Below are positions 39,801-50,172 of a DNA stretch of 64,000 bases, one piece after another. The notes beneath the pieces are model-generated. The model was not told the DNA's origin. It made no database searches and saw only the letters and a list, made by a program, of their open reading frames with translations. The position numbers were made by a program, and so were the translations under genes. Source of the stretch: a bacterium (lineage in GTDB: Bacteria > Electryoneota > RPQS01); assembly GCA_016721565.1 (NCBI GenBank), contig JADKHW010000003.1, positions 1 to 64,000 on the forward strand, in the 5' to 3' direction. Numbering within the stretch: position 1 is the first letter of the stretch; every line of letters begins with the position of its first letter.

Positions 39801-42800
39801 GGCAACCGTGTTTGAGTCACACAGTAACTGCATACCGGTCGTCGGAGATGACCAATTCTGAATTGTGAACGAAACAGCGCTGTCAAGATCAACACAGTAG
39901 AAGCTTGCGCGGTTGCAGAGCGAATCGCTCAGGTACAAGGACCACCAGTAACGATTGGACACGATGTTCGTGTTGAAAATCGGACCGGCGCCGCCGTCAT
40001 CATACAGCGGGATAACCCACAGGATAGAGTCGCGGCTGTTACCGTCGATGTTGTAGTAGATCGAATCTGGATACTGCAGCGGGTCGTTCATGAAGCCCGT
40101 GAAGTCGATGTAGGTCTTCTCCCATGACAACAAAGTGTCACCGGGGAAGTTATCAACGATAATATACACGAACAGCGTGCTATCCCAGTCGAGATTGTAG
40201 TTCGAATTCTGCAAGACAAGGACAGAGTCGATGCCATTGACATCCGGGTCGCCCGGGAAGCCTGTCGCGATGGTGAAATCACCCCACGGCACGCTGTTCA
40301 CGTACGCTGGCGGACGGTCATCAGTCGTAACGGTCTTCTGAACCGGGAAGGCCGGATTCGAGAGACAGTCTTCGATATGGGCTTCAACACAGCCTTGCAG
40401 GTTATCAAGGTCGATTGCATTGCAAGAATCATTATAGATCGGCTGACCGACAAAGCGGATACAGATTGAATCAGACATCGCAGCAGTGTCAAGGTCAATC
40501 GGATCAATACCGTTCCAACCGGCATACCACGTTACTTCAAACGCCGTCGTATCCCATGTCCACAGGGAGTCAAGGATGCCACCGCACTCAAATGTGATCC
40601 ACGGTCCGGGGCCGCCGATTTCGTGCGTCAAGTCAAAGCCGATGTGATCGGTATTCAGCGAGCAACCGGTGTCATAGGCCCAGAAGTCCACAACGAGCGG
40701 ATAGTTCGGGGTGACCCAAGTCGTCTCAGCAATCGAGGTCGTCAAGCTATGTACGCGCATGTCGTAAATGACCGGACGGGTCGTATCGACGTGAGCATAA
40801 CCGTATTCGACATCCATATAGTAACCGTGCGAGCCGCCCAAACCGGTTTGACGGATGGACTTCACAGGCACGATAATCTCTTCACAGTCACCAAGGTCAT
40901 CTGCAGTCAGCCAGAGCCACTTGCCAATCAGGCGGACGCGACCGTCAAACGTCATCGTATCCCAACGAGTGGAATCCGGAGCCGACAAGGTGTCATAGAC
41001 AGGCCAGCCACCGAAGAAGTCCGGCGTGGACCAGTTGGTGTAATCCCAACGCGGCGAGCCAAGCATAATCAGGTTGGCTTGCAGCGAGTCAATCGTCAGA
41101 GTGTCAGCAAGTTCGTCGAAGGTGGTATCCATGAAGGCCCAAACTTCGATATGACCACTGTCAAGCGGGGTGGATGAAATCCAGCCCGGCGTAGCGCAAT
41201 GGTTGCCCCAAACCCAGACGCTGTCAAGACCCGGAGTCGTCGAGTCGCAACCCGAAACTTCGAAGACGTTAAAGTGCTCACCATAGTTACAAGACGCATC
41301 AGTTACATACACGAAGATTGAATCGTACCAACCTTCAGCACCGATATTCCATGAACCACAGGTATCACATGCGGACAGCGTATCCCACGGCAACGAAGTC
41401 GTGTCGCCAGGAACCAGATAGTTAATATCAAACGGATCGCCAACCCATGAACCCGGGTACCAACCCCACCATGCACGGTAGTTATCGCCACCGATGTGTT
41501 CGACGTAGTTGGCATAGACGGTGTCGTAAGCTTCCTTCATTGTGCTGTCGCACTGGAATTGCGAGAAGTCAGCCCAAACATGTTCCGGCGTGCTGACCAA
41601 ATCATTCACATAGCCGTTAATGTCGGCGTACACGTGAATGTGCTGATCGTCAGGCGAAATGTAACCACGGATCGAGTCATCACCAATAGTGTAGATGAAG
41701 TCAACGATCGGCGGTAAGGAGTCGTAGATTGCAACGGGGTAATGAATCGTGTCGATATTGCCAGCATAGTCAATCAAGGCAAAGTCGACAAAGATCGTAT
41801 CGCCGTTGTTGTACTCGACATTCAGATAAATTTCGCTGCCGCTGAAATCAACATCACAATCGTTATAGCCCCAGAAGTAGCAGGCCGTATCGAGTGTGCC
41901 GTCGGTTTCGAGCGGAATCGAGAAATCGTTGTACTCCCAAGACAAGTTCGTGTCAATTACGGAAAGATCGGCCGTAAAGAATTCAACCAAACCAAGACTT
42001 GAGTCGTGATCAACGTCTGCCAATGCCACTGTCAGCGAGACCGCTGAACCGAGCGACAAGTAGCGAAGCGGTTGATTCGGCGTCGTGCAAGCTTCTTCAG
42101 CCATTGCCAATGCCGTATCGCATTCGCAGTATGCCTGTACGTTATAAATGTACGGCGGCACACAGTCACTGCAGAATTCAAGCGTATCCGTCAAGAACAA
42201 TTCGCGGTCGTGGTGGCCAATCCAGTCATGGCCGGCCCAGAACGTGAACAGCGGCTCTTGACTTGACAAGCAGAAGTACATCGAATCAGGAACGAAGTTC
42301 CAGTAAGCCAAGACCTTGATCTGCTCAAGTGGGTCAATGGCGTAAGTTACAGTCAATGTCCAATCGTTTATAAATCCTTGGTCAATAGCAGCGTCATCAG
42401 TAACGATGAGTGTCCAAATACCGTTTGGATTCTCACCATCAAATGCGCTCAAATGGCCATTCGGACGGAAAGTACCAGTAAATGGAGAAGTGCCATCGCC
42501 AATACCGACAAATGACTCGTCATCAAAGACAGTATTGATGAAGTTATCGCCAGCACCACCGTTATGATTTGAAAGCGAAACTATCGTACCTGAAGGACTC
42601 TGGAGTGCGATAGCGAGGTCACTATTAAACGTATGGTCGATGTCATTGATTGTTACGTTGACATCAAGAATGGCGTCAGCATCCGGATTATTGATTATGG
42701 CTTCTGAGGTTGCAAAATCAGTGATTGCAACAGGAGCACCAGCATACGGATAACTTGTCGTTTCAATTCCAACAATTACAACGCTGTCAGGACGAACACT

Positions 42801-45800
42801 GTCCATCGCGGCATCTTGCAGAAGTGTGGACAGGTCAGCCCAAATCATCGAAGTGTCAATACCAATTCCAACGCCATCCGGGCAGTCAATACCATTGTCA
42901 GTTAAGCAACCAACAAGGGTAAGCGACTGGTCAGCATCAACGCAGCTGTAATCTTCATTATAAAGATCAAGCGTGTTGTTGGCGCTGTCAAGGAGCATCC
43001 AATTGGTCCACATCGGTTCATTGACGTCAACTTGCACGCATTCGTCGAACAGCTTGGAGCTTCCAACACCTTCCCAGCTTACAAAACGAATCGTGAAGTC
43101 AAGGAAGGAACCGTCACACCAAATGGTAGCAAGGTCAGATGAGTCAGCACGCAAGGTCCAGAAGTAATCACGCGCCCAACCAAGGCTGTCGCCTAATGGG
43201 CCAACGTAAATGTACCAACCACCGACACTATCCGGTACGATCCACGGATTCGGGTCATCGGTAATGCGCTGGAAGTTACCTTCAACGACGCGCAGCGAAT
43301 CAGCATGCGTGCCGGGCACACAGTCGTGGATTTCGCAGGTTTCGATGATGGTTGCGGCAACCGTTATGTTCGTGTCTTCAGGTGCAATCCAACCAAGAAT
43401 GCTGTCCGGACCAAAGACATCCGGGCAACCATCGGCCCACGGATCACAAGGAATCAGATTGACACAGAACGTTGTGTCTTCAAAACTGTCAAACTCAAAT
43501 GCATCGCTGAAAGGCGGCTCATTGTAGCGACCGGGGTTAGCACCCTGATCCCAAGCGCCGCGCACGACGAAGCATGAATTGTAGATGAATGTATCTGCCG
43601 GCATGTTATAGATACGGCCGGTCAACGTGTACTCCCACTCATCGACATCGATACTCTCCGGAGCAACCGAGATAAGTTCGAGCTGAATGTAAGTACCAGG
43701 CGCTGCGCCGTTATCAATCAACTGTCCGGACAAACTATCAACCAATGAAATCTGCCAGTTACCTGTTAATAGCCACTGACCGTAAATCGCGTCATAATCC
43801 GAGCCGTCCGTATTTGGATAGGCATTGGGATCATAGTGGACTTGCTCGTCAGCGCGAACAACGATTTGGAACGTGTCGCCTTCCGCATAACGGAAGCCGC
43901 AATCGCCATCCCAACCGATATTGTCAACCGTTGCAGTGCTGTGGGTAAGCGGGTCAACCGCTCCCGGTGCGATACCTGTCCATTCAACAAACTCAGGATT
44001 GTCATTGTCAACATCCAGAGAAGCAAAGGTGGTATCACAGATCAGGAAGTACATCGTGTCAACCGAAACCGAGTCAATAAGAGAGTCGCCGTCAACGGTC
44101 CAAGCGGACACGATGATGGTATCTTGACCCGTGATTGGCACGAGCATCTGGCTGTCGGTGCCGGCATTGATGAACCATGTGCCGTTCCACTGATAGCGGA
44201 ACTCAGCCAGGCCACCAATCACTTCGTCGAGTTCCAGACGACCATCATAGATGGTGTTGTTGTCTGGATCTTCGCAAGGAGGCGCACCGTCAAGGTTTGC
44301 GCATGCAGGAATAAACAACGGCTTGCGGATTTGACGACGACGATTCTCAACCGTATTCGGGTTGCGGAACTCGAGCACAAGAGTATCATGGTAGGTCGTG
44401 TCCGGGCCGACGATATCCCAATTGGTAATCGAAAGCGTATCAAGCAAGATGCGCACGAAGATCGAATCATGACGTTGGTCATGAGCCGGGTTCGTCATCG
44501 AGTTGTAAGCACCACTTGAGTCAACTGAACCGGGCGACATTGCATTCCACTCGGGCATCGGGCCAAAGTCATCAAAGCCTGCAAACAAACTATTGATGCT
44601 ATCACCCAAGTTTGGCACGCCAGCCGGGAAAATCGTATCCGGATCAAAGAAGTAGAACTCTATCGGACCAACGATACGCGGGCAACGGCTCTCACCCAAC
44701 AGGGCGATAATGCACGTACCGTCTAGTGTATCTGCCTGACTGTAATTCCCATCCGAGTCAAATGCCTTAACATTGATGATACCGTAATCGGACGGATCCA
44801 AACAATCCGCATCGTACTCACCGATACGATAATCATTCAGATTGACGTTGGTAGTATCAATCATACCAAGGTCAACCAACATGCATGCTTTCCAACGCTT
44901 AAAGCTGACACCATCCGTAGAATAAGGAGTGGTAACCAGAACAGAGTCACCTGGGTCAGCAATGCTATCAGCATTCAAGATGCATGAGAAGTCGAAGAGT
45001 ACGCTCTGGGCGCTTGTATCCGTTTCGATCCAAACACAGAGCGACTCGCCAGCGAAGAAATTCAGGTTGCAGTCGAGGATTTCGTTTACGATCGCGACGG
45101 AGTCAATGTCCGGTCCGAGTCCGTTCAACCACATACAAACTTGGTCGCCACGGTAAACGTTACCGGCATTATCCTGAAGTTCGAGCGTCAAACAATAGAG
45201 ACCGTCCGGCAGCGGATCGCCTGTGGGTCCAAGAAGTCCCCACTCAAAAGAGATCGTATCCGTATTAATGTCGTTGAAGAAGAACTGCAACGGTTCACAA
45301 ACACGGGTAAACGAACCGTTCATGCCGTCCGTGTGATCATAATAGATGACGGAGTCGGCACCAAACGGCCATGGGCCTTGAGTATAGACCGAGTCAAGAC
45401 GAATGGAGTAGCAAAGGTCTTCAGCCAAACAGGTATCCAGCAAGCCCTGGGTAAACCAACGGCGAGCCTTAAACTGGAGCCACGGGTTATCGTCGCCGTC
45501 AACCCAAAGATAAGGATCATTGACCGAACCATAATCCGGACCAAGACCAAGTGCCGGACCATTGAGGGTGTCAATGTCCAGGGCAATCGTGGTGGTCGGG
45601 AAGCAGGAGTCAACAACCGCATAAAGAGCGTTCAACTGGGTATAGCCATCAAGGATGCTGGTAATGCCGTCATGGTCGGAACCAAGAACAGCGTTACAAC
45701 CACCGGCGTCCATATAACGACCTTCGGTGATACCGACCAACATACCCCACGGGCAGTAATCAGCCAGGAAATCAAAGTCGGGATCCAAACTGTCCGGACC

Positions 45801-47713
45801 GTCCTTACCATACCAGGTAAAGCAGGCGTCTTCTTCAAGAGAAGGCACCACAGGATTACGCCATTCCCAATTAATAGAATCAGGCGCACCGGTCGGGGTG
45901 TAGTAATCAAGCCAAGAAATGATGGCGCCGGTCGGCGTATCATTGTCATCATCAGGAATTTGACGAACATCGAAGCCGATCAAGTAAACCTTGGTCAAAA
46001 CGTCGATATAGTTTGTTACATCATAGTTACTGGTGTCAACGCCACTAAGGTACCAGCGGATCGAATCCGGTGTTAGGTTCGTATAATAGGTGGCAAGCGC
46101 ACTATCATATGGGGAGAAGCGCTGGTTGCAGTAGTTGTCCACGCCATCATATGACCAGTAAACATCCGAGCCGGGCAGCTGTGGAGCTTGGTTATCCAAG
46201 CAAGCATCGCAACCTTCAATTTCCGGAGTTGCCGCTAAGTCTTCATAACCCCAGGCAATTGAGTTGGACGGGTTACCTGCATCGTCAATCGATTGAACAT
46301 AGATTGAGTCACCAGCCGCAGCCGCTTCGAAAATACAAATTTCCAGAGAGTCCCAACCAAGCTGATTGATTGGCACGTCGACATAGATAAGGTTGTTCGC
46401 CGCTCCCGGATTGGCGCCAGCTCCAAAGCGTGCCGAAACCCAAAGGCTGTCAACGGCAAGCATCCCAAAACTGGGATAGTTCTGCGGGAAGGTGTCGCCG
46501 GGCTGAACCACTAAACCGAAGTTCACACCCAACCACTCAACGTCGTCATTCGGCGCACGCTGATCACAATCAACGCGATCCGGAACATAACTGTAAGTCA
46601 GGTCAACCGAGTCGCCATCACAATTGATTGGGAACTTACCCTGCGCCGCTTCCGTGGTACTCAGGAAGATACGGAGCATATCGTTGCAACCGGCGATCGT
46701 ATCATTATCCATGTAGTTGTTGTTTACAACCATACAGGAGTCGACACAATAGATATCTATAACAGGCGGCAAGTTGTCGATTGGACGGACGCAGAAGAAC
46801 GTGTCAACCGGCGAAAGCGGCAGGATCGGGCAAGAACATCACCCCAGTCTTCACCGCCAGCATCGTCCCACACAAATCGAATCAAGAAAATTGTGTCAGA
46901 CGCACATCCGTTAAATTCGTTTTCCATGAAGCATGGAGTGACCTCAACGGTATCTTGCATACCGCGCCAATCAACCGCGCCTTCACACGTTACTCCGCCA
47001 ACATCCCAAACAAGGGAGTCACCAGCGGGTAGCGAGTCCATCGTCACAGCCAGTGCGCTGTCCAACCAGATAGAGTCGCCAATGGCAACAATACCGTCAA
47101 ACTCGATACCGCCGTATTCAGCAAACTGAATAAAGGCGCAACCCGAGTTGATTGAACACGGCGCGGCAATGGTATAGCCAGCGTCAAAACAGACAGGCGC
47201 TTGACCACCCGGCGGCGGTGTGTTTGCAAAACCAAACCAGGTAATACCGAAATCGAGTGGCGTGCCTGCTGGAACAGCAACACCTTCCGGGTGGAAGGTA
47301 AGCGTCGCAACAATCAAGCAGCTGTCGGGATCAGTACCGGGCGCCCCATCAAGACCCGTATCAAGTGTCCGAGTGTACGCCATCTCATAAAGTGACGACG
47401 TCAAACTGGACGGGCAGTTGATGATGATCGTCGGATAGAGTGCAGGAATAAGCACACCAAGATCCGGGAGCGGATCTAAACCAACGTCAATCGAGTCGCA
47501 ATAGGGGTCAAAATACGCGGCCCGCGCGGTCATCGTCAGCACGTCACCGAGTTCATCGATGATGCCGTTGGGCGTGGTCGCGGGGTCTTCTACACAGATC
47601 GCGTTGACGTTAAAGTCAATGTTGATCTGCGCGTTCGCTTGCTGAGGAAGAGCGAGAGTGGCCAACAGGCCAAGCGCGCTCATCAGCCACACAAAAAGAG
47701 TCTTGGACCTCAT
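24550..47713 (-). CDS. Giant secreted Ig-repeat protein with P domains and type IX C-terminal sorting domain (about 7,720 aa, interrupted by five apparent frameshifts)
   Basis: One gene is broken into six overlapping open frames (46757-47713, 34578-46772, 26990-34666, 26698-27024, 26421-26798, 24550-26520) that join smoothly if five single-base indels are corrected. The net correction of one base makes the length an exact multiple of three. Order: signal peptide (residues 1-29), an acidic Cys- and Trp-rich region, tandem Ig-like modules marked by a recurring hD-x3-P-x-h boundary (about 30 seen, such as VDNEAPVANI and FDTTPPSSML), P domains near residues 1675-1790 and 3170-3295, a starch-binding-like domain near 4125-4210, and a FlgD-like sorting domain at the end. 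Acidic loops such as DNDGDGLVDE suggest calcium binding. It is probably a surface adhesin or filament exported by T9SS, comparable in scale to SprB of gliding Bacteroidetes. No catalytic domain is seen. The start (ATG, 47713) has AGGAGA upstream. Confidence 0.85.
26521..26530 (-). other. Apparent frameshift site 5 in the giant gene
   Basis: Reading passes from ...ERTQSPAR to KIVLVDPVAGVW if one A is added to the AA at 26525-26526 (minus-strand sense). One base appears to be missing. Confidence 0.7.
26769..26776 (-). other. Apparent frameshift site 4 in the giant gene
   Basis: Reading passes from ...DDCDGALL to NAGGTVTLGKSS if one base is removed from the TTTAAA run (26770-26775). One base appears to be extra. 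Confidence 0.7.
27011..27020 (-). other. Apparent frameshift site 3 in the giant gene
   Basis: Reading passes from ...GPTTIDPN to DGSFPDGETGLAV if one base is removed at the GG (27012-27013) or in the CCC (27018-27020). One base appears to be extra. Confidence 0.65.
34602..34605 (-). other. Apparent frameshift site 2 in the giant gene
   Basis: Reading passes from ...TEAWPGYLG to AINPITDNIDNDGDG if the G4 run at 34602-34605 is really G3. One base appears to be extra. Confidence 0.75.
35085..35340 (-). other. Starch-binding / CBM48-like domain in the giant protein
   Basis: The stretch DVAVYVWSEDTFYPMTDDG followed by GFWTVDINL, CFDYSFVIDANDNNLWEGP and DRWVDDPRN resembles the N-terminal beta-sandwich of glycogen-branching/isoamylase proteins (CBM48-type). 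It suggests a glycan-binding module. The match is by pattern and memory. Confidence 0.55.
37830..38205 (-). other. P domain 2 (proprotein-convertase P type) in the giant protein
   Basis: Key segments are VHAWLESPTGTIVELM, NLTFDDEAFVPL, FRPLGDLSDFDGE and GTWTLHITNYCDDEGELGGW. These are the hallmarks of the P/Homo-B domain (SP-G-T, FDD, F-x-G, G-x-W-x-L). Confidence 0.85.
42337..42690 (-). other. P domain 1 (proprotein-convertase P type) in the giant protein
   Basis: Key segments are INDIDHTFNSDLAIALQSP, SGTIVSLSNHNGGAGDNF, TVFDDESF, FRPNGHLSAFDGENPNGIW and GFINDWTLTVTY. It matches P domain 2 in layout but has fewer Cys and Trp, and its DNA is more A/T-rich than its surroundings (about 45 percent GC over the lines I counted), which suggests later insertion. 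Confidence 0.87.
46828..46830 (-). other. Apparent frameshift site 1 in the giant gene
   Basis: Reading passes from ...GGEDWGDVLA to PILPLSPVDTFFCVRPIDN if the C3 run (minus strand) is really C4. One base appears to be missing. Confidence 0.7.
47627..47713 (-). other. Signal peptide of the giant protein
   Basis: The first 29 residues begin MRSK, have a hydrophobic core FVWLMSALGLLATLAL, and end in the Sec cleavage-like ANAQ. The frame extends upstream to 47884, but this ATG has AGGAGA 8 bases before it. Confidence 0.85.
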
Positions 47714-47784
47714 TCTGTGATTCTCCTGAATATGGGAAATCTTCTTAGTCCGAGTGTAAAGGGCTGCGTCGGATACGCATGCCG

Positions 47785-47821
47785 AATGCCCACTCGTAGG
47801 GTTAATAACCCTGTGGGCATT
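47785..47821 (-). promoter_or_regulatory. Two-tier hairpin in the giant-gene leader
   Basis: A 9-bp outer stem (47785-47793 with 47813-47821) encloses a 6-bp inner stem AGGGTT/AACCCT (47798-47803 with 47807-47812), with a 4-base bulge on one side. It lies about 75 bases before the ATG. No known riboswitch family was recognised. Confidence 0.6.
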
Positions 47822-48064
47822 GTGGATAACTTGCGTGGTCATGAACTGATTGTTCAATTCTGAAAGGTTACTAGAATCTGGCATGAACGCATCCGTATTT
47901 AATCAACCCAGCTTGAGGAAAAAAACACAAGCTTCCATTTCGCGGTGCCTCGCGGCGGCCGTTTTGGGAAGTTTTCGTTTTTGGGGGTATGCTGGAATTC
48001 AAGAACTTACTAACGGGGGTCTGACCTAAGTTCAAAAAAGTTCTATACTGGTCAAAGTTCCCCA

Positions 48065-48093
48065 AATATAGTCAATCGGAATCAACTTGTCAA
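48065..48093 (-). promoter_or_regulatory. Strong sigma-70-like promoter for the giant gene
   Basis: On the minus strand a perfect TTGACA and TATATT are separated by exactly 17 bases. The predicted start is near 48058, giving a leader of about 345 bases. Confidence 0.8.
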
Positions 48094-48280
48094 GGAAAAT
48101 GTTTTACCTATTTTTAACATTCTCAACCCTCGGCAAAACGAAAGTCTATAATCCTCAGGGGGTTCGCTATCGACAGAGACCCTCAGGGGCTACGAACTGT
48201 CTATCTCAATGTTTCTTATAGAGCTTATAGCAACTGCAAGGGCGAGCCTATGGCTCAAGCCGTGGCAAAATGCAAGCCAA

Positions 48281-49174
48281 TTAGCAAAGCGTTGCGGTGG
48301 AGGCCAGGATCATTGAGCGGACGATTTTGGAGGAAACCACTGAGGATACATGACTTGAGTCGTAGTCGGGCGATAATTCGACAACATCCCAGCCCACCCA
48401 TTGTGAACCAGAAAGTGCCATAATCCAGTTTTGCAAAGTGGCAAAACTGACCCCCCCCGGCTCGGGGGTACCTGTTCCAGGAAGTATAGATGGATCAAGC
48501 ACATCCAAATCTAACGTCACATAAACAGGTCGATTCGCAATCAATGCACTCAGCTCTGACGGAGAAACCGTGTCTGGACGGTAAGTTCTAAATTTCTTAG
48601 CAAGTTCGAACTCCTCCCGTGGTCCAGACCTTGGCCCAATCTGCAATATTCGTGACGGATCCACAAACTCCATGATTCGGCGCATAACTGTCGCGTGCGA
48701 GAGCTTGGTTCCCAAGTAGTCATCCCGCAAATCCAGGTGTGCGTCAAACTGCACCAAAACAAGATCAGGGTGGCGCCTGAAGGCGGCCTTGACCAGCGAA
48801 AGACTTACCAAGTGTTCACCACCCAACCCGGCCGGCATAATCCCCCTGTTATAGAGTTCGCCAGCGGCTTGTTCAATGAGTTGGAGGCTTTCTAACTTAT
48901 CCCCGGGAGGCAAAATGAGGTCGCCGAGATCTGCAAAACGCACGTCTTCGAGGTCGCGGTCGGCAATAGGACAGTAGGTTTCGATACCATCCGATACGTT
49001 CCTAATTGCCGCAGGACCAAATCTCGTACCTGGCCGAAACGAACAAGTTCCGTCATAGGGCATTCCAAACAATGCCAAGCGGGCGCCCTCGAGAGACTCT
49101 TGAGCACCCATGTAAACTTGAGTTCGGGTAGTCGGAATGTTGAAGGGAGTGGGTCCTGTCGGAACAGTAATCAA
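48281..49174 (-). CDS. speB: Agmatinase
   Basis: Hydrolyses agmatine to putrescine and urea. The 297-residue ureohydrolase has all three manganese-binding motifs: LGGEH, FDAHLDLRDDY and DLDVLDP, plus the lid segment PGTGTPEPGG. It starts 4 bases after the speE stop, so the two are coupled. In this operon agmatine comes from the pyruvoyl-type arginine decarboxylase two genes upstream, which makes the agmatinase call firm over arginase or other ureohydrolases. Confidence 0.94.
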   Translation of the reverse strand: MITVPTGPTPFNIPTTRTQVYMGAQESLEGARLALFGMPYDGTCSFRPGTRFGPAAIRNVSDGIETYCPIADRDLEDVRFADLGDLILPPGDKLESLQLIEQAAGELYNRGIMPAGLGGEHLVSLSLVKAAFRRHPDLVLVQFDAHLDLRDDYLGTKLSHATVMRRIMEFVDPSRILQIGPRSGPREEFELAKKFRTYRPDTVSPSELSALIANRPVYVTLDLDVLDPSILPGTGTPEPGGVSFATLQNWIMALSGSQWVGWDVVELSPDYDSSHVSSVVSSKIVRSMILASTATLC

Positions 49175-49178
49175 GACG

Positions 49179-50018
49179 TCAGGCGACGCCTAACTCACGG
49201 GCGAGAAAAGCAGGCACTGCAAACGCGGCATCGTGCACTGCTGGTGTAAAATACTTTGAATTCTGCGTGATCTCTTGCATGCGCTCAATGCGCGCGGACT
49301 CAAGAGGGTGCACTTTGTCAGAAGCAAAAAAGAAGCTCCACCAACCGTACGGATAAGTTGGAATCACTGCACCGTACCAATGAGCTTGCGAAAAATTATG
49401 GAGCAGAACATCACGAATATTGCGTAAGCGAGAATCGGGATCCCACGGGCTGTGCGACTGAGTAACCAGTACACCGCCATCGCGCAATGCTCTTTTCGTG
49501 AGTGCAAAATACTCTTGTGTGAACAGCACTTCTCCGGGGCCGATAGGATCGGTTGAATCGGAGAGAATAATGTCAAATTCACCCTGATGGTTCTTGAGAT
49601 ATTCAAAGCCGTCACCGACTTGAATATCCACTCGAGGATCATCGAGTTTTGAGGTGTGGTCCGGAAAATATTTGCGGCACACGTCAATAACATCACCATC
49701 AATTTCCGCCAGCACGACACGCTCAACTCCCGGATGCCTGAGCACCTCGCGAACCGTTCCGCCATCTCCCCCACCGACCACACAAATGCTTTTCGGAGCC
49801 GGATGCGAAACCATCGCGGGGTGGGTCAGCATTTCGTGGTAAACGAACTCATCCTTCTCGGTGGTCATCATGCACCCATCGAGAACAAGGGTCTTGCCCC
49901 ACCGCTCGGTTTCCACGATTTCGACGAGCTGGTATTTGGACTGTTTGGAGTATAGAACGCCACCAGCCTTCCAACCGCCGCGAATCGGCCCGTATGTTTC
50001 AGTTAACCAGAGTTCCAT
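49179..50018 (-). CDS. speE: Spermidine synthase
   Basis: Transfers aminopropyl from decarboxylated SAM to putrescine. The 279-residue protein has the polyamine-synthase Rossmann motif CVVGGGDGGTVREVLRH and the active-site SDSTDPIGPGE. Normal family length. The gene lies 154 bases after pdaD with a hairpin between, so it may also be transcribed separately from the regulator-speD-pdaD part. Confidence 0.95.
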   Translation of the reverse strand: MELWLTETYGPIRGGWKAGGVLYSKQSKYQLVEIVETERWGKTLVLDGCMMTTEKDEFVYHEMLTHPAMVSHPAPKSICVVGGGDGGTVREVLRHPGVERVVLAEIDGDVIDVCRKYFPDHTSKLDDPRVDIQVGDGFEYLKNHQGEFDIILSDSTDPIGPGEVLFTQEYFALTKRALRDGGVLVTQSHSPWDPDSRLRNIRDVLLHNFSQAHWYGAVIPTYPYGWWSFFFASDKVHPLESARIERMQEITQNSKYFTPAVHDAAFAVPAFLARELGVA

Positions 50019-50125
50019 AAGTCACTTAGGGGAGACAGAAGATACTGAACAGCTCTCAGAATCTCAACACCCTTCAGTGGGTCTGAGTCTGTAAAATAAA
50101 GGAGTTACGAGAATAAGCAAAAGAA

Positions 50126-50153
50126 ATCGGCCTCCTAACAATAGGAGGCCGAT
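50126..50153 (-). terminator. Terminator or attenuator hairpin between pdaD and speE
   Basis: A perfect 11-bp stem (50126-50136 with 50143-50153) is followed on the minus strand by TTCTTTTG. It lies 20 bases past the pdaD stop and could lower speE-speB expression relative to speD-pdaD. Confidence 0.7.
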
Positions 50154-50172
50154 AGTTTAACATTGAATTACT

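Larger units (their letters stand above)
47714..48280. other. Intergenic region: leader and promoter of the giant gene
   Basis: This 567-base stretch has no gene I can support. On the minus strand it carries a strong promoter and a leader of about 345 bases with several hairpins: 47785-47821, TGCGT/ACGCA at 47765-47779, and AGCTTG/CAAGCT around a poly-T loop at 47910-47935. The part from 48100 to 48280 lies between speB and the promoter and shows only short G/C-rich direct repeats (CCTCAGGGG). Confidence 0.7.

Noticed and set aside
47821..47829. A perfect DnaA box (TTATCCACA on the minus strand) in the giant-gene leader
   Set aside because: I noticed only one box, and a given 9-mer is expected about once per 130 kb on both strands. 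There are no other origin features and no dnaA or dnaN nearby.
47714..48058. c-di-GMP riboswitch in the leader of the giant adhesin-like gene
   Set aside because: Neither the GEMM core (AAACC and GACGCAAAGCC type segments) nor its tetraloop receptor was found on the minus strand.
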